64,000 bases of DNA from Kribbella sp. CA-293567 (lineage in GTDB: Bacteria; Actinomycetota; Actinomycetes; Propionibacteriales; Kribbellaceae): contig NZ_CP114065.1 in the NCBI RefSeq assembly GCF_027627575.1, forward strand, positions 2,294,001-2,358,000, read 5' to 3'. The position numbers were made by a program, and so were the translations under genes. A model generated the notes under the pieces. The model searched no databases. It saw nothing but the letters and a program-made list of their open reading frames with translations, and had not been told where the DNA came from. Below, in pieces: positions 1 through 7,781 of this stretch; within the stretch, counting starts at the first letter, position 1, and each line of letters starts with the position of its first letter.

Positions 1-104
1 TTTGCGTCCACTATACGGTTCCCGGAATACGGTCAACCCCAGCCCGGCCCACCCAGTACGGGTGAGCACGGTGACGAGGTGTGGTTGGTTGATATTTCTA
101 TAGA
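1..104 (+). other. 23S-5S rRNA internal spacer
   Basis: Non-coding stretch directly upstream of the 5S gene. The first bases, containing CGTCCACTATACGGTTC, look like the spacer usually found after actinobacterial 23S genes. The 23S gene itself lies outside the window. No tRNA is visible in the spacer. Confidence 0.6.
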
Positions 105-222
105 GTTACGGTGACCATAGCGTCAGGGAAACACCCAGTCTCCATTCCGAACCTGGAAGTTAAGCCTGACAGCGCCGATGGTACTGCGACCGGTAGGTCG
201 TGGGAGAGTAGGACGTCGCCGG
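105..222 (+). rRNA. rrf: 5S ribosomal RNA
   Basis: About 118 nt with the hallmarks of actinobacterial 5S rRNA: a 5' end of GTTACGGTGACCATAGCG, the conserved loop CCATTCCGAACCTGGAAG, and the 3' part GGGAGAGTAGGACGTCGCCGGAC, which pairs with the 5' end to close helix I. It is the last gene of an rRNA operon whose 23S and 16S genes lie before the window. A strong terminator follows. The exact ends are good to a few bases. Confidence 0.95.
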
Positions 223-234
223 ACATTCACACTG

Positions 235-267
235 TTAAGGGCCACCCATCCACTGGGTGGCCCTTAA
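235..267 (+). terminator. rRNA operon terminator
   Basis: A perfect 14-bp inverted repeat (TTAAGGGCCACCCA and its complement) with a 5-nt loop, starting about 12 nt after the 5S rRNA. It lacks a long T run, but position and strength make it the operon terminator. It separates the rRNA operon from the protein gene at 329. Confidence 0.85.
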
Positions 268-328
268 TGCATGTGCCTGTACTTTTGTCTGAGCGCCGTT
301 TTTTCTCGTACGACCGATAGGAGTCACC

Positions 329-2764
329 GTGGCTACGCCACCTCGCAACCCCCGCTCTGGCCCGGGCGATCGCTCTGGCCGTGGTTCGTCCGGCGGATCG
401 GGTCGTGCCGGCGGTGGACGGTCCGGAAGCACTGGAGGTCCTCGCTCCGGCGGGTCGAGCTCTGGTGGATCCAGCTCCGGAGGATCGGGCTCCGGCGGTT
501 TTCGGGGCGGCAGCTCGTCAGGTGCGCCTCGCGGCGGCAGTTCTTCGGGTGGGCCCCGCGGCGGTAGTTCATCCGGTGGTCCGCGCGGTGGCAGCTCTTC
601 TGGGGCGCCTCGTGGTGGGTCGACCGGTGGTCCTCGTGGTGGTAGCTCCAGTGGTGGCCCGCGTGGTGCCGGCGGTGGCGGCTACGGCGGTGGGCCGCGG
701 CGGGACGACAAGCCGGCTCCCAAGCGGAACACGCGCTGGGACGACAAGGGTGACCCGGGTCGCGATCCGTTCCGTGGGCAGTTGCCGGAGCGTGGTGACG
801 ACCGTGGGCAGCGTCGCGACGACCGCGGTGGCTACAACCGTGACGACCGCAGTGCGCCGCAGCGTGATGACCGTGGTGGGTACAACCGCGACAGCCGTTC
901 GGGTCTAGGCTCCGACGGCCGCTCCGCGCCGCGCGGCGACAATCGTGGTGCCCCGCGAGACGACCGTGGCGGCTACAACCGCGACGACCGCAGCGCCCCG
1001 CGCCGCGACGACCGCGGTGGCTACAACCGTGACGACCGCAGTGCGCCGCAGCGCGATGACCGTGGCGGGTACAACCGCGATGACCGTGGTGCGCCTCGCA
1101 GTGCGCCGCAGCGTGATGACCGTGGCGGGTACAACCGTGACGACCGTGGTGCGCCTCGGCGCGATGACCGTGGTGGCGCCGGTCGTGACGACCGTAGCGC
1201 TCCGCGTCGTGATGACCGGGGTGGCTACGGGCGGGATGACCGCAGCACGCCGCGTCAGGACGACCGTGGGGGGTACAACCGCGATGACCGTGGTGCGCCC
1301 CGCAGTGCACCGCAGCGCGATGACCGTGGCGGGTACAACCGTGACGACCGTGGTGCGCCCCGCAGTGCACCGCAGCGCGATGACCGTGGCGGGTACAACC
1401 GTGACGACCGTGGTGCGCCCCGCAGTGCGCCCCAGCGTGACGACCGTGGTGGGTACAGCCGTGACGAGCGCAGTGCGCCTCGGCGCGATGACCGTGGGGC
1501 GCCTCGTGGTGCTGGGCGGGATGACCGGAGTGCGCCGCGGACTGGTGGATACCAGGGTGGGCAGCGGAGTGTGCCGCCGCGCGATGGGCGGCCGACCGGG
1601 TTCAAGGGTGGTGCGCGGACCGGGCCGCGGAGCGATGACCGCACCGGCTCTGTGCCGCGGCGTGACGAGCGGACCGGGTACCAGAGTGCGGCGCCGCAGC
1701 GGGACGACCGTGGGCCGCGTCGTGATGACCGGTCCGGGCCTCGTCGCGAGGAGCGCGGTGGCCGTGGGCGGAACGAGCGGGAGCGCGGTGGACGTGGCGT
1801 CGGGCGGGACGACGAAGAGAGAGTCGGTCCGCGCAAGGACGACCCGGTCATCCCGGCCGGTATCACCGGTGCGGAGCTTGACCGTGGCGTGAAGGCCGAG
1901 CTTCGGTCGTTGCCGCGCACGCTGGCCGACCTGGTCGCGCAGCACCTGGTGGCGTCCGGACAGTTGCTGGAGAACGACCCGGAGCTTGCTTACGCGCACG
2001 CCAAGACGGCGCGGCGGCTGGCGGCGCGACTGGGCGGCGTACGGGAAGCTGTGGCGATCACGGCGTACCTGTCCGAGCACTACGACGAGGCGCTGACCGA
2101 GTTCCGTGCGGTACGGCGGATGACGGGCAACCACGAGGTGCTGCCGGCGATGGCGGACTGCGAGCGGGCGCTCGGCCGGCCGGAGAAGGCGCTGGCGTTG
2201 TCGCGGGAGAAGCAGGTGATCGATCTGGAAGAGGGTTCGCAGATCGAGATGCTGATCGTGGCGGCCGGTGCCCGGCGTGACATGGGGCAGACGGCGGCGG
2301 CGATCCAGACGCTGGAGATTCCGGAGCTGACGAAGCGGACGCGCGCGGAGTGGTTGCCGCGGCTGCGTTATGCGTACGCCGATGCGCTGGCGGAGGCTGG
2401 GCGGACCGAGGACGCGCTGGTTTGGTTCCACCGGGCGGCTGGTGCGGATCAGGATGGTTCGACCGGTGCGGCTGAGCGTGCGGCCGAGCTGGAGGGGCTG
2501 ACGTTCACCGATCTGGATGACGAGGACGAGGACGACGTCATCGTCGAGGTGCTCGGTGACGACACCGACGCGGCGGAGGACGACTCGGACGAGTTGACCG
2601 ACGACGACGAATTGGTCGCGGACGACGAGTCGGAGCTTGACACGGCGGACGAGGACGAGACCCTCCTCGCCGATGACGCCGATGACGCCGATGACGCCGA
2701 TGACGCCGATGACGCCGATGACGCCGATGACGCCGAGGTGCCGGAGAACGGTGAGAAGTCGTAG
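329..2764 (+). CDS. TPR protein with RGG/DDRGGYNR-repeat low-complexity N-terminus
   Basis: 811 aa, GTG start with AGGAG 5 nt upstream. Residues 1-125 are Ser/Gly/Arg-rich (repeated PRGGSSSG). Residues about 126-505 are tandem Asp/Arg/Gly/Tyr repeats built on DDRGGYNRDDR. Residues about 510-730 form a helical tetratricopeptide-like domain. The tail is strongly acidic and ends in seven Asp-Asp-Ala units. The globular part and its position two genes before a HAD phosphatase and upstream of tlyA match the Rv1691-type TPR protein of mycobacteria. The long disordered front resembles RNA-binding RGG/RG regions, so RNA or ribosome association is possible, but that is inference. The DNA repeats make copy-number variation between strains likely. 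Confidence 0.85.
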   Translation: MATPPRNPRSGPGDRSGRGSSGGSGRAGGGRSGSTGGPRSGGSSSGGSSSGGSGSGGFRGGSSSGAPRGGSSSGGPRGGSSSGGPRGGSSSGAPRGGSTGGPRGGSSSGGPRGAGGGGYGGGPRRDDKPAPKRNTRWDDKGDPGRDPFRGQLPERGDDRGQRRDDRGGYNRDDRSAPQRDDRGGYNRDSRSGLGSDGRSAPRGDNRGAPRDDRGGYNRDDRSAPRRDDRGGYNRDDRSAPQRDDRGGYNRDDRGAPRSAPQRDDRGGYNRDDRGAPRRDDRGGAGRDDRSAPRRDDRGGYGRDDRSTPRQDDRGGYNRDDRGAPRSAPQRDDRGGYNRDDRGAPRSAPQRDDRGGYNRDDRGAPRSAPQRDDRGGYSRDERSAPRRDDRGAPRGAGRDDRSAPRTGGYQGGQRSVPPRDGRPTGFKGGARTGPRSDDRTGSVPRRDERTGYQSAAPQRDDRGPRRDDRSGPRREERGGRGRNERERGGRGVGRDDEERVGPRKDDPVIPAGITGAELDRGVKAELRSLPRTLADLVAQHLVASGQLLENDPELAYAHAKTARRLAARLGGVREAVAITAYLSEHYDEALTEFRAVRRMTGNHEVLPAMADCERALGRPEKALALSREKQVIDLEEGSQIEMLIVAAGARRDMGQTAAAIQTLEIPELTKRTRAEWLPRLRYAYADALAEAGRTEDALVWFHRAAGADQDGSTGAAERAAELEGLTFTDLDDEDEDDVIVEVLGDDTDAAEDDSDELTDDDELVADDESELDTADEDETLLADDADDADDADDADDADDADDAEVPENGEKS
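1261..1440 (+). repeat. 60-bp tandem repeat (3 near-identical units) in the TPR protein gene
   Basis: Three consecutive 60-bp units differ by only a few bases and encode the 20-residue unit DDRGGYNRDDRGAPRSAPQR. Degenerate versions extend from about 800 to 1700. The period is a multiple of three, so gain or loss of units keeps the frame. Confidence 0.9.
2672..2734 (+). repeat. 9-bp microsatellite, seven copies
   Basis: Seven copies of GATGACGCC in a row encode (Asp-Asp-Ala)7 at the acidic C-terminus of the TPR protein. Such a repeat can expand or contract by slippage without breaking the frame. Confidence 0.9.
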
Positions 2765-2791
2765 GGCGGATTCAGCCGGCTGACCGACTGG

Positions 2792-2838
2792 GACGGCCCG
2801 GGTGGGTGGTGGAGAAATCTGCTGCCTGCCCGGGCCGT
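2792..2838. terminator. Bidirectional terminator between convergent genes
   Basis: A 10-bp inverted repeat (ACGGCCCGGG and CCCGGGCCGT) lies between the stop of the TPR gene and the stop of the opposite-strand DUF1015 gene. It has a large loop and no clear U tract, so termination is inferred from position. Confidence 0.5.
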
Positions 2839-2855
2839 TCGTCGTTGTCCAGGAA

Positions 2856-4019
2856 CTAGCTGAGCATCCGGAACAGCAGGCCTACCCGCGGCTTGGGGCC
2901 GAACGAGGTCGCCTTCTGCGGCAGCACGACTCCGCGCACAGCCGAGTTGAGCACCTGATCCAGGAGAGGCGCCACCAGTTCCACGGTCGCCTGCTGTGGC
3001 CCGGCGAGAGCTACTGCGTCAGCAAGCGCGTGGTGGAAGGTGACCTCATCAGTAGGCACCCCCCAAGCCGGCAGCAGCTCCTGATGGAGCAGGGCAACCG
3101 TCGGAGTCACCTGCCCCTCCGTGGACTGCAACGTCACCCAGGAGGTCCCGTCAGTGATGGCGATGCGGTCTGGCACGCCCTCCACTCGGCCAGGCAGCAC
3201 CTGCCAGCCGGACGGCGTGCGGGAAGACACCACCTCGAGGGTCAGCCCCGGTACGACGCGATGGATCGGGTCCAGCGTCAGCGGGTGCCGGTTGTTGTCG
3301 ACCAGCATGGCCAGGCCGACTTGTGTGCCGTCACGACCCGGTTCGCGCCGATTGCGTTCCAGGTACGCCGCGTAGCGGTGGTGACCATCGGCGATCAGCG
3401 CCTCGTGGGCCGCCAGTTCCTTCGCGATACCGCTGAGGGTCTCGGGATCATCGATGCGCCAGATCCGGTGATGCGCGCCGTTCTCGGTGTCGGCGACCAG
3501 CCACGGCTCACCCGTCCGGGCCTCGTCGACGGCGTCACCGGCCACCCGGCCGCCGTTGTAGGCGAGCAGGATCGGTTCCAGATCGGCGTCCGTGGCCTCC
3601 ATCAGCTCCAACCGGTCGTCGACCCAGTGCGGCATCACGTCTTCGTGCGGCAGCACCACCCGACGAGCGGGATCCAGCCCGAGGGATCCGACGAGACCGC
3701 ACAGCACGGCGCCCTGGAACTGCTGTTCGTACACGTAGAGCGCGGGCGTCCGGTCCTGGATCACCACCCCCCGATGCTGCCAGTCGGCCAGCCTGCGCGC
3801 GGGCTCGTCGTACCGGCCGGGACCGAGCTCGGGATCGCGTGGAAGGATGAGCCTCACCATGTTGTGGAGATCAGAGTCAGTCAGCCGCCGGACGATAGCG
3901 GGTTCCAGTACGTCGTACGGCGGCGAGGTGACCGCGCCGAGTGCGCTCACCTTGCCCGCGACGAAGCGCCAGGCCCGCAGCGGCTCGAGCCGCAGTACGC
4001 CGGCGGACACATCTGACAT
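2856..4019 (-). CDS. DUF1015 family protein
   Basis: 387 aa with the start set at the MSDVSAGVLRLEPL methionine. Longer in-frame extension upstream is non-coding in character and would overlap the divergent gene. The sequence matches the DUF1015 family: N-terminal FVAGKVSALGAVTSPPYDVL, then IADGHHRYAAYLERNR with conserved His residues in mid-protein. The biochemical role of the family is unknown to me. It is transcribed away from the HAD phosphatase gene with only 24 bp between the starts. A TACGAT box lies 7 nt before the ATG, suggesting a leaderless transcript. It interrupts an otherwise Rv1691-Rv1692-like order. Confidence 0.85.
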   Translation of the reverse strand: MSDVSAGVLRLEPLRAWRFVAGKVSALGAVTSPPYDVLEPAIVRRLTDSDLHNMVRLILPRDPELGPGRYDEPARRLADWQHRGVVIQDRTPALYVYEQQFQGAVLCGLVGSLGLDPARRVVLPHEDVMPHWVDDRLELMEATDADLEPILLAYNGGRVAGDAVDEARTGEPWLVADTENGAHHRIWRIDDPETLSGIAKELAAHEALIADGHHRYAAYLERNRREPGRDGTQVGLAMLVDNNRHPLTLDPIHRVVPGLTLEVVSSRTPSGWQVLPGRVEGVPDRIAITDGTSWVTLQSTEGQVTPTVALLHQELLPAWGVPTDEVTFHHALADAVALAGPQQATVELVAPLLDQVLNSAVRGVVLPQKATSFGPKPRVGLLFRMLS

Positions 4020-4026
4020 GGGCCAG

Positions 4027-4032
4027 ATCGTA
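4027..4032 (-). promoter_or_regulatory. -10 box TACGAT for the DUF1015 gene (leaderless type)
   Basis: On the minus strand TACGAT is followed by 7 nt and then the ATG. No ribosome binding site is present, the usual picture for a leaderless actinobacterial mRNA. No convincing -35 was seen. Confidence 0.5.
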
Positions 4033-4043
4033 CGGGGGGAAGC

Positions 4044-5156
4044 ATGACCAAGGCACCGGAATCGCCCGCTCCACTGTCGCCGTGTGACGAACCGCTCGCC
4101 GGCCGGTACGACGTAGCGCTGCTGGACCTGGACGGCGTCGTGTACGTCGGCCCGGACCCCGTGCCGGACGCACCGGAGAACCTGCGCAAGGCGGCCAAGG
4201 ACGGCCTGCGGATCGGGTACATCACCAACAACGCCAGCCGGCCGGCCTCGGTGGTCGCCGAGCACCTCGCGTCGTTCGGGCTGGACGTGATCGCCGACGA
4301 CGTCGTCACCTCCGCACAGGCGGCGGCGAAGCTGATCGCCAAGGAGTTCCCGAAGGGTTCACCGGTCCTCGTGGTCGGTGGCGAGGGGCTGTTTTCGGCG
4401 CTGGAGGAGTACGAACTGCGACCGGTCCGGAGCAGCGACGCGCATCCGGTCGCCGTGGTCCAGGGCTTCCACCCGGACGTGAACTGGGTGATGCTCGCGG
4501 ACGGCGCGCACGCGATCAACGAGGGCGCGAAGTGGTACGCGACGAACCTCGACCTGACCATCCCGACGGCAGGCGGCAAGGCGCCGGGCAACGGGACGCT
4601 GGTGCAGGCCGTGCGGGCCGCGGTCGAGGTGGATCCGATCGTGGCGGGCAAGCCCGAGACGCCGTTGCTGGAGACGAGTATCGAGCGGCTCGAGGCGAAG
4701 AACCCGTTGATGATCGGGGACCGGCTGGACTCCGACATCGCCGGTGCGCACGCCGTGGGAATCGCGAGTCTGTGGGTCGCTACCGGCGTACACGATGCGC
4801 ATGATCTGGCGGCGGCGCCGAAGAACGAGCGGCCGACGTACATCGGGGCTGGGCTCGGCGCGCTGCGGGAGAAACACCCGGGCGTGACGGTCGACGGCGC
4901 CAAGCACACGTGCGAGGGCTGGACCGCTTCGGTCGTCGACGGGGCAGTCGCGGTCACCGGTGAGGGCGAACCGTACGACGGACTGCGGGCGATCCTGTCG
5001 GCGACCTGGGCCGCGGTGGACGCACCGGCCAAGCCGGCTGCGAAGACGGCGGCCAAGGGCGCGTCCCGGGCGCGGCGGCCGTTGCCGAAGCGGGCGCCGG
5101 AGCCGGGGTCGATCACGATCGACGAGGCGTTGCACCGGGTGGGTCTGAGCAAATAG
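4044..5156 (+). CDS. HAD-IIA family hydrolase (glycerol-3-phosphatase-like)
   Basis: 370 aa, ATG preceded by a GGGGGAAG ribosome binding site. HAD motif I is ALLDLDGVVY (nucleophile Asp28, Asp30), motif II is ITNNASRP, and motif IV is MIGDRLDSDIAGA near residue 229. This is the NagD/HAD-IIA layout. The gene holds the place of Rv1692, a glycerol-3-phosphate phosphatase of M. tuberculosis, so a role in polar-lipid turnover is likely but inferred from synteny. Residues about 320-352 form an Ala/Lys/Pro-rich linker before a short C-terminal helix. Confidence 0.9.
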   Translation: MTKAPESPAPLSPCDEPLAGRYDVALLDLDGVVYVGPDPVPDAPENLRKAAKDGLRIGYITNNASRPASVVAEHLASFGLDVIADDVVTSAQAAAKLIAKEFPKGSPVLVVGGEGLFSALEEYELRPVRSSDAHPVAVVQGFHPDVNWVMLADGAHAINEGAKWYATNLDLTIPTAGGKAPGNGTLVQAVRAAVEVDPIVAGKPETPLLETSIERLEAKNPLMIGDRLDSDIAGAHAVGIASLWVATGVHDAHDLAAAPKNERPTYIGAGLGALREKHPGVTVDGAKHTCEGWTASVVDGAVAVTGEGEPYDGLRAILSATWAAVDAPAKPAAKTAAKGASRARRPLPKRAPEPGSITIDEALHRVGLSK

Positions 5157-5271
5157 CCCTCTTGCTGCAGGCATGGGTGGGCTGGTAATGCGGGACGGGC
5201 GCGATACCGTTGCTGGTACCAGGCCTGACCGGGGTGGCGGAGCAGGGCCGAGATCAACGGAGGTTTCTCTC

Positions 5272-5829
5272 ATGGTGATGGATGCACTGCGTGGCTACGT
5301 TCAGCTCGCGAACGGTCTGACCGAGGTGACGAAGCAGCGGGCCCAGCAGGCCGCGAAGGCGTTGCTGCAGCAGAGCGGCGCGGACGCGCTGACGTCCGGT
5401 GTGACCACCAAGGTGAGCGACCTGGCCGAGGAGATCGTTGCCACCAGCAAGAGCAATCGCCAGCTGCTGCAGGCGATCGTGGCCAACGAGGTCGAGGGCG
5501 CGGTGGCGCGGCTCGGGTTCGTCCGGTCCGAGGAGGTCGCGGCGCTGAGCCGGCGGGTCGACGGGCTGGAGCGCGAGCTGGCCGATGCCAACGACGCGTT
5601 GGTGGCGGCGACTTTCGCTGCCACGGCGTCGGCTCCGGCCTCGACGGACGGGCCGGTCAAGAAGGCTCCGGCGAAGAAGGCCGCTGCCAAGAAGGCAGTC
5701 GCGGTGCCGCCGGTCAAGGAAGCCGCCGTCGCGGTGCCGCCGGCGAAGAAGGCTGCCGTGAAGAAGTCTGCCGCCAAGAAGACGGTGGCGAAGAAGACGG
5801 CCAAGAAGGCCCCGGCGAAGAAGGCGTGA
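5272..5829 (+). CDS. Phasin-like coiled-coil protein with histone H1-like Lys/Ala tail
   Basis: 185 aa. The start is fixed by GGAGG 8 nt upstream of ATG 5272; an upstream in-frame ATG has no such site. Residues 1-110 are amphipathic helix and coiled coil (MDALRGYVQLANGLTEVTKQ, later SRRVDGLERELADANDAL), resembling phasins and related helical proteins. From about residue 125 the chain is repeats of PAKKA/AAKK, as in eukaryotic-like H1 and mycobacterial HupB tails. DNA binding through the tail is plausible; function is not known. It is followed after one base by the next gene, so the two are probably co-transcribed. Confidence 0.75.
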   Translation: MVMDALRGYVQLANGLTEVTKQRAQQAAKALLQQSGADALTSGVTTKVSDLAEEIVATSKSNRQLLQAIVANEVEGAVARLGFVRSEEVAALSRRVDGLERELADANDALVAATFAATASAPASTDGPVKKAPAKKAAAKKAVAVPPVKEAAVAVPPAKKAAVKKSAAKKTVAKKTAKKAPAKKA

Positions 5830-5830
5830 C

Positions 5831-6949
5831 GTGACCGACTACCCCGGCGAGCAGTTCCCCCCGGCGGTCGACCCCGACGTCGAGCCAGGGCACGTGCCCG
5901 AGCCCGGCGAGAGCAGCGAACCCGACTACGACGCCGAGCCCGGTCCGGACTCGCGGACCGGTTCGCGGTACGAGCCCGATCGCCCGAGCGCGTGGGTCAA
6001 CCCGACGCTGCAGGGCCGCCCGCACACTGATCCGTTGCTGGCCGGTTTCACGGTCTACGGCGATCCCACTCCTGAGCCGGAACCGGATTTCGGTACGGCG
6101 GACGACACCGAGCAAGCCTTCGAGGCCTCCCTCGACGAGCCGACCCGGCACTCCTTCGTGGACGACGGTCCGGAGGAGTCGTACGACGAGCCTGAACAAC
6201 CAGCAAGTCCCCTACCGAGCGCCCCTGCACACCAGCACCCGCAATCCGACTCGCCGCAGCAGTCGCAGCCGGAGAGCCAGCACGCGCGACCGGAGGCGCA
6301 GCAGCAGTCGCGCCCGGAGAGCCAGGTCTCGCGAGCCGACGCTCAGCAGCACCCTCGGCCAGGCACCCAGCACTCGCAGGCGGAGACGTCGCCGTACTCG
6401 CGAGCCGGTTCGCCGCAGCAGTCGCAGCCGGAGAGCCAGCACGCGCGACCGGAGGCGCAGCAGCAGTCGCGGCCGGAGAGCCTGGTCTCGCGAGCCGACG
6501 CTCAGCAGCACGCTCGGCCAGGCACCCAGCACTCGCAGGCGGAGACGTCGCCGTACTCGCGAGCTGGCTCGCAGGAGCAGTCGCGGTCGGACGGCTCGCA
6601 GTACTCGCGATCCGATGCCCCTGCCAGTCCGCGGCCTGCCGCGCCGACTCCTGGTCAGGCGTTCCCGCGGCCGCAGACATTTCCGCAGCCAGCGACTCCG
6701 GCACCGACTCCTGCGGCTCCGAGCCTGGCAACTCCTGCTCCAGCGGCGACTCCTGCGACCACCGCAGCGACTGCTGTCAGCGACGAGCGGGAAGACGGTT
6801 TGCACCCGCTGGTCGAGGAGACTATGGCGCGGCTGGACGAGCTGCGGGAGCGGCCGGTGGAGGAGCATGCCGAGGTCTACGCGGATCTGCACGAGCGGCT
6901 GCAGAGTGCTCTGGTGGAGGCGGACGCCGACCGTGGCGACCGGAGTTGA
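5831..6949 (+). CDS. Rv1693-like protein with long Gln/Ser/Pro repeat region
   Basis: 372 aa, GTG start one base after the previous stop. Residues 1-135 are acidic and Pro-rich. Residues about 140-246 are two near-identical 53-residue repeats (SQPESQHARPEAQQQSRPES). Then comes a Pro/Ala-rich linker. The last 50 residues (HPLVEETMARLDELRERPVEE) form a helical domain that I match by memory to the small protein Rv1693, which sits at this spot next to tlyA. The body looks disordered. Function unknown; no signal peptide or membrane segment. Confidence 0.7.
   Translation: MTDYPGEQFPPAVDPDVEPGHVPEPGESSEPDYDAEPGPDSRTGSRYEPDRPSAWVNPTLQGRPHTDPLLAGFTVYGDPTPEPEPDFGTADDTEQAFEASLDEPTRHSFVDDGPEESYDEPEQPASPLPSAPAHQHPQSDSPQQSQPESQHARPEAQQQSRPESQVSRADAQQHPRPGTQHSQAETSPYSRAGSPQQSQPESQHARPEAQQQSRPESLVSRADAQQHARPGTQHSQAETSPYSRAGSQEQSRSDGSQYSRSDAPASPRPAAPTPGQAFPRPQTFPQPATPAPTPAAPSLATPAPAATPATTAATAVSDEREDGLHPLVEETMARLDELRERPVEEHAEVYADLHERLQSALVEADADRGDRS
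6251..6568 (+). repeat. 159-bp tandem duplication in the Rv1693-like gene
   Basis: Copy 1 (6251-6409) and copy 2 (6410-6568) differ at only a handful of positions. Each encodes 53 residues in the same frame. The near-identity, including third codon positions, points to a recent duplication or active homogenisation. Confidence 0.9.
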
Positions 6950-6965
6950 GTGACCGCGAGGGTCC

Positions 6966-7781
6966 ATGGCTAAAGGAGTGAAGCGCTCCCGGCTGGATGC
7001 CGAGCTGGTACGGCGTGGGCTGGCACGGTCGCGGGATCAGGCCAGCGAACTCGTGCTGGCGGGCAAGGTCAAGGTCGCCGGGACGGTGGCCACCAAGCCG
7101 GCTACGGGCGTGGGTACGGACGCGGCGATCCTGGTCGACACGTCCGAGACTGACGACCCGGGGTACGCGTCGCGAGGCGCGCACAAACTGGTCGGCGCGC
7201 TGGCCGCGTTCAGCGAGGTACAGGTGAAGGGCCGCCGCTGCCTGGACGCGGGCGCGTCCACCGGCGGGTTCACCGACGTCCTGCTCAGGAACGGCGCGGC
7301 CGGCGTGATCGCCGTCGACGTCGGCTACGGCCAGCTCGTCTGGGCGCTGCAGACCGACGAGCGGGTCACCGTGATGGACCGCACCAACGTCCGCACGCTC
7401 ACCCTGGACGACATCGGCGGCGAACCGGTCGAGCTGGTGGTCAGCGACCTCAGCTTCATCTCGCTGACGATCGTGCTGCCCGCGCTGCTGGCCGTGGTCG
7501 ACCCCGAGGGCGACCTGGTGCTGATGGTCAAGCCGCAGTTCGAGGTCGGCAAGGAGCGGCTGGGCAAGGGCGGCGTCGTCCGTGACCCGGTACTGCGGGC
7601 CGACGCCGTCCGTGGCGTGGCCGCGAAGGCGGCCGGTCTGGGCTGGGGCGTGGCCGGCGTGGCGGCCAGTCCGTTGCCCGGTCCGTCAGGAAATGTCGAA
7701 TACTTCCTGTGGATACGGCGTACGGCCCCGCCCCTCGATGAGACGATGCTCCGGACCGCCATCGAGAGCGGCCCGCAGTGA
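6966..7781 (+). CDS. tlyA: TlyA family rRNA 2'-O-methyltransferase
   Basis: 271 aa. An S4 RNA-binding domain (residues 6-60, SRLDAELVRRGLARSRDQAS) is followed by an FtsJ/RrmJ-type Rossmann methyltransferase: SAM motif CLDAGASTGGFTDVLL, VIAVDVGYGQL, and LVLMVKPQFEVG. TlyA proteins methylate 16S and 23S rRNA riboses and confer capreomycin sensitivity; some are named hemolysins. The length is typical. The TGA stop overlaps the GTG of nadK, as in the tlyA-nadK-recN operon of other actinobacteria. Confidence 0.95.
   Translation: MAKGVKRSRLDAELVRRGLARSRDQASELVLAGKVKVAGTVATKPATGVGTDAAILVDTSETDDPGYASRGAHKLVGALAAFSEVQVKGRRCLDAGASTGGFTDVLLRNGAAGVIAVDVGYGQLVWALQTDERVTVMDRTNVRTLTLDDIGGEPVELVVSDLSFISLTIVLPALLAVVDPEGDLVLMVKPQFEVGKERLGKGGVVRDPVLRADAVRGVAAKAAGLGWGVAGVAASPLPGPSGNVEYFLWIRRTAPPLDETMLRTAIESGPQ

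Noticed and set aside
1261..1440. CRISPR-like array
   Set aside because: The 60-bp repeats have no unique spacers, lie in frame inside a protein gene, and no cas gene is present.
333..2431. Long open frames on the minus strand opposite the repeat-rich TPR gene
   Set aside because: They arise from the periodic codons of the DDRGG repeats; their products are His/Arg- or Thr/Val-rich and resemble no protein.
2802..4016. A 404-codon open frame on the plus strand over the DUF1015 gene
   Set aside because: The minus-strand product is a recognisable DUF1015 protein of normal length; the plus frame is a GC-rich shadow.
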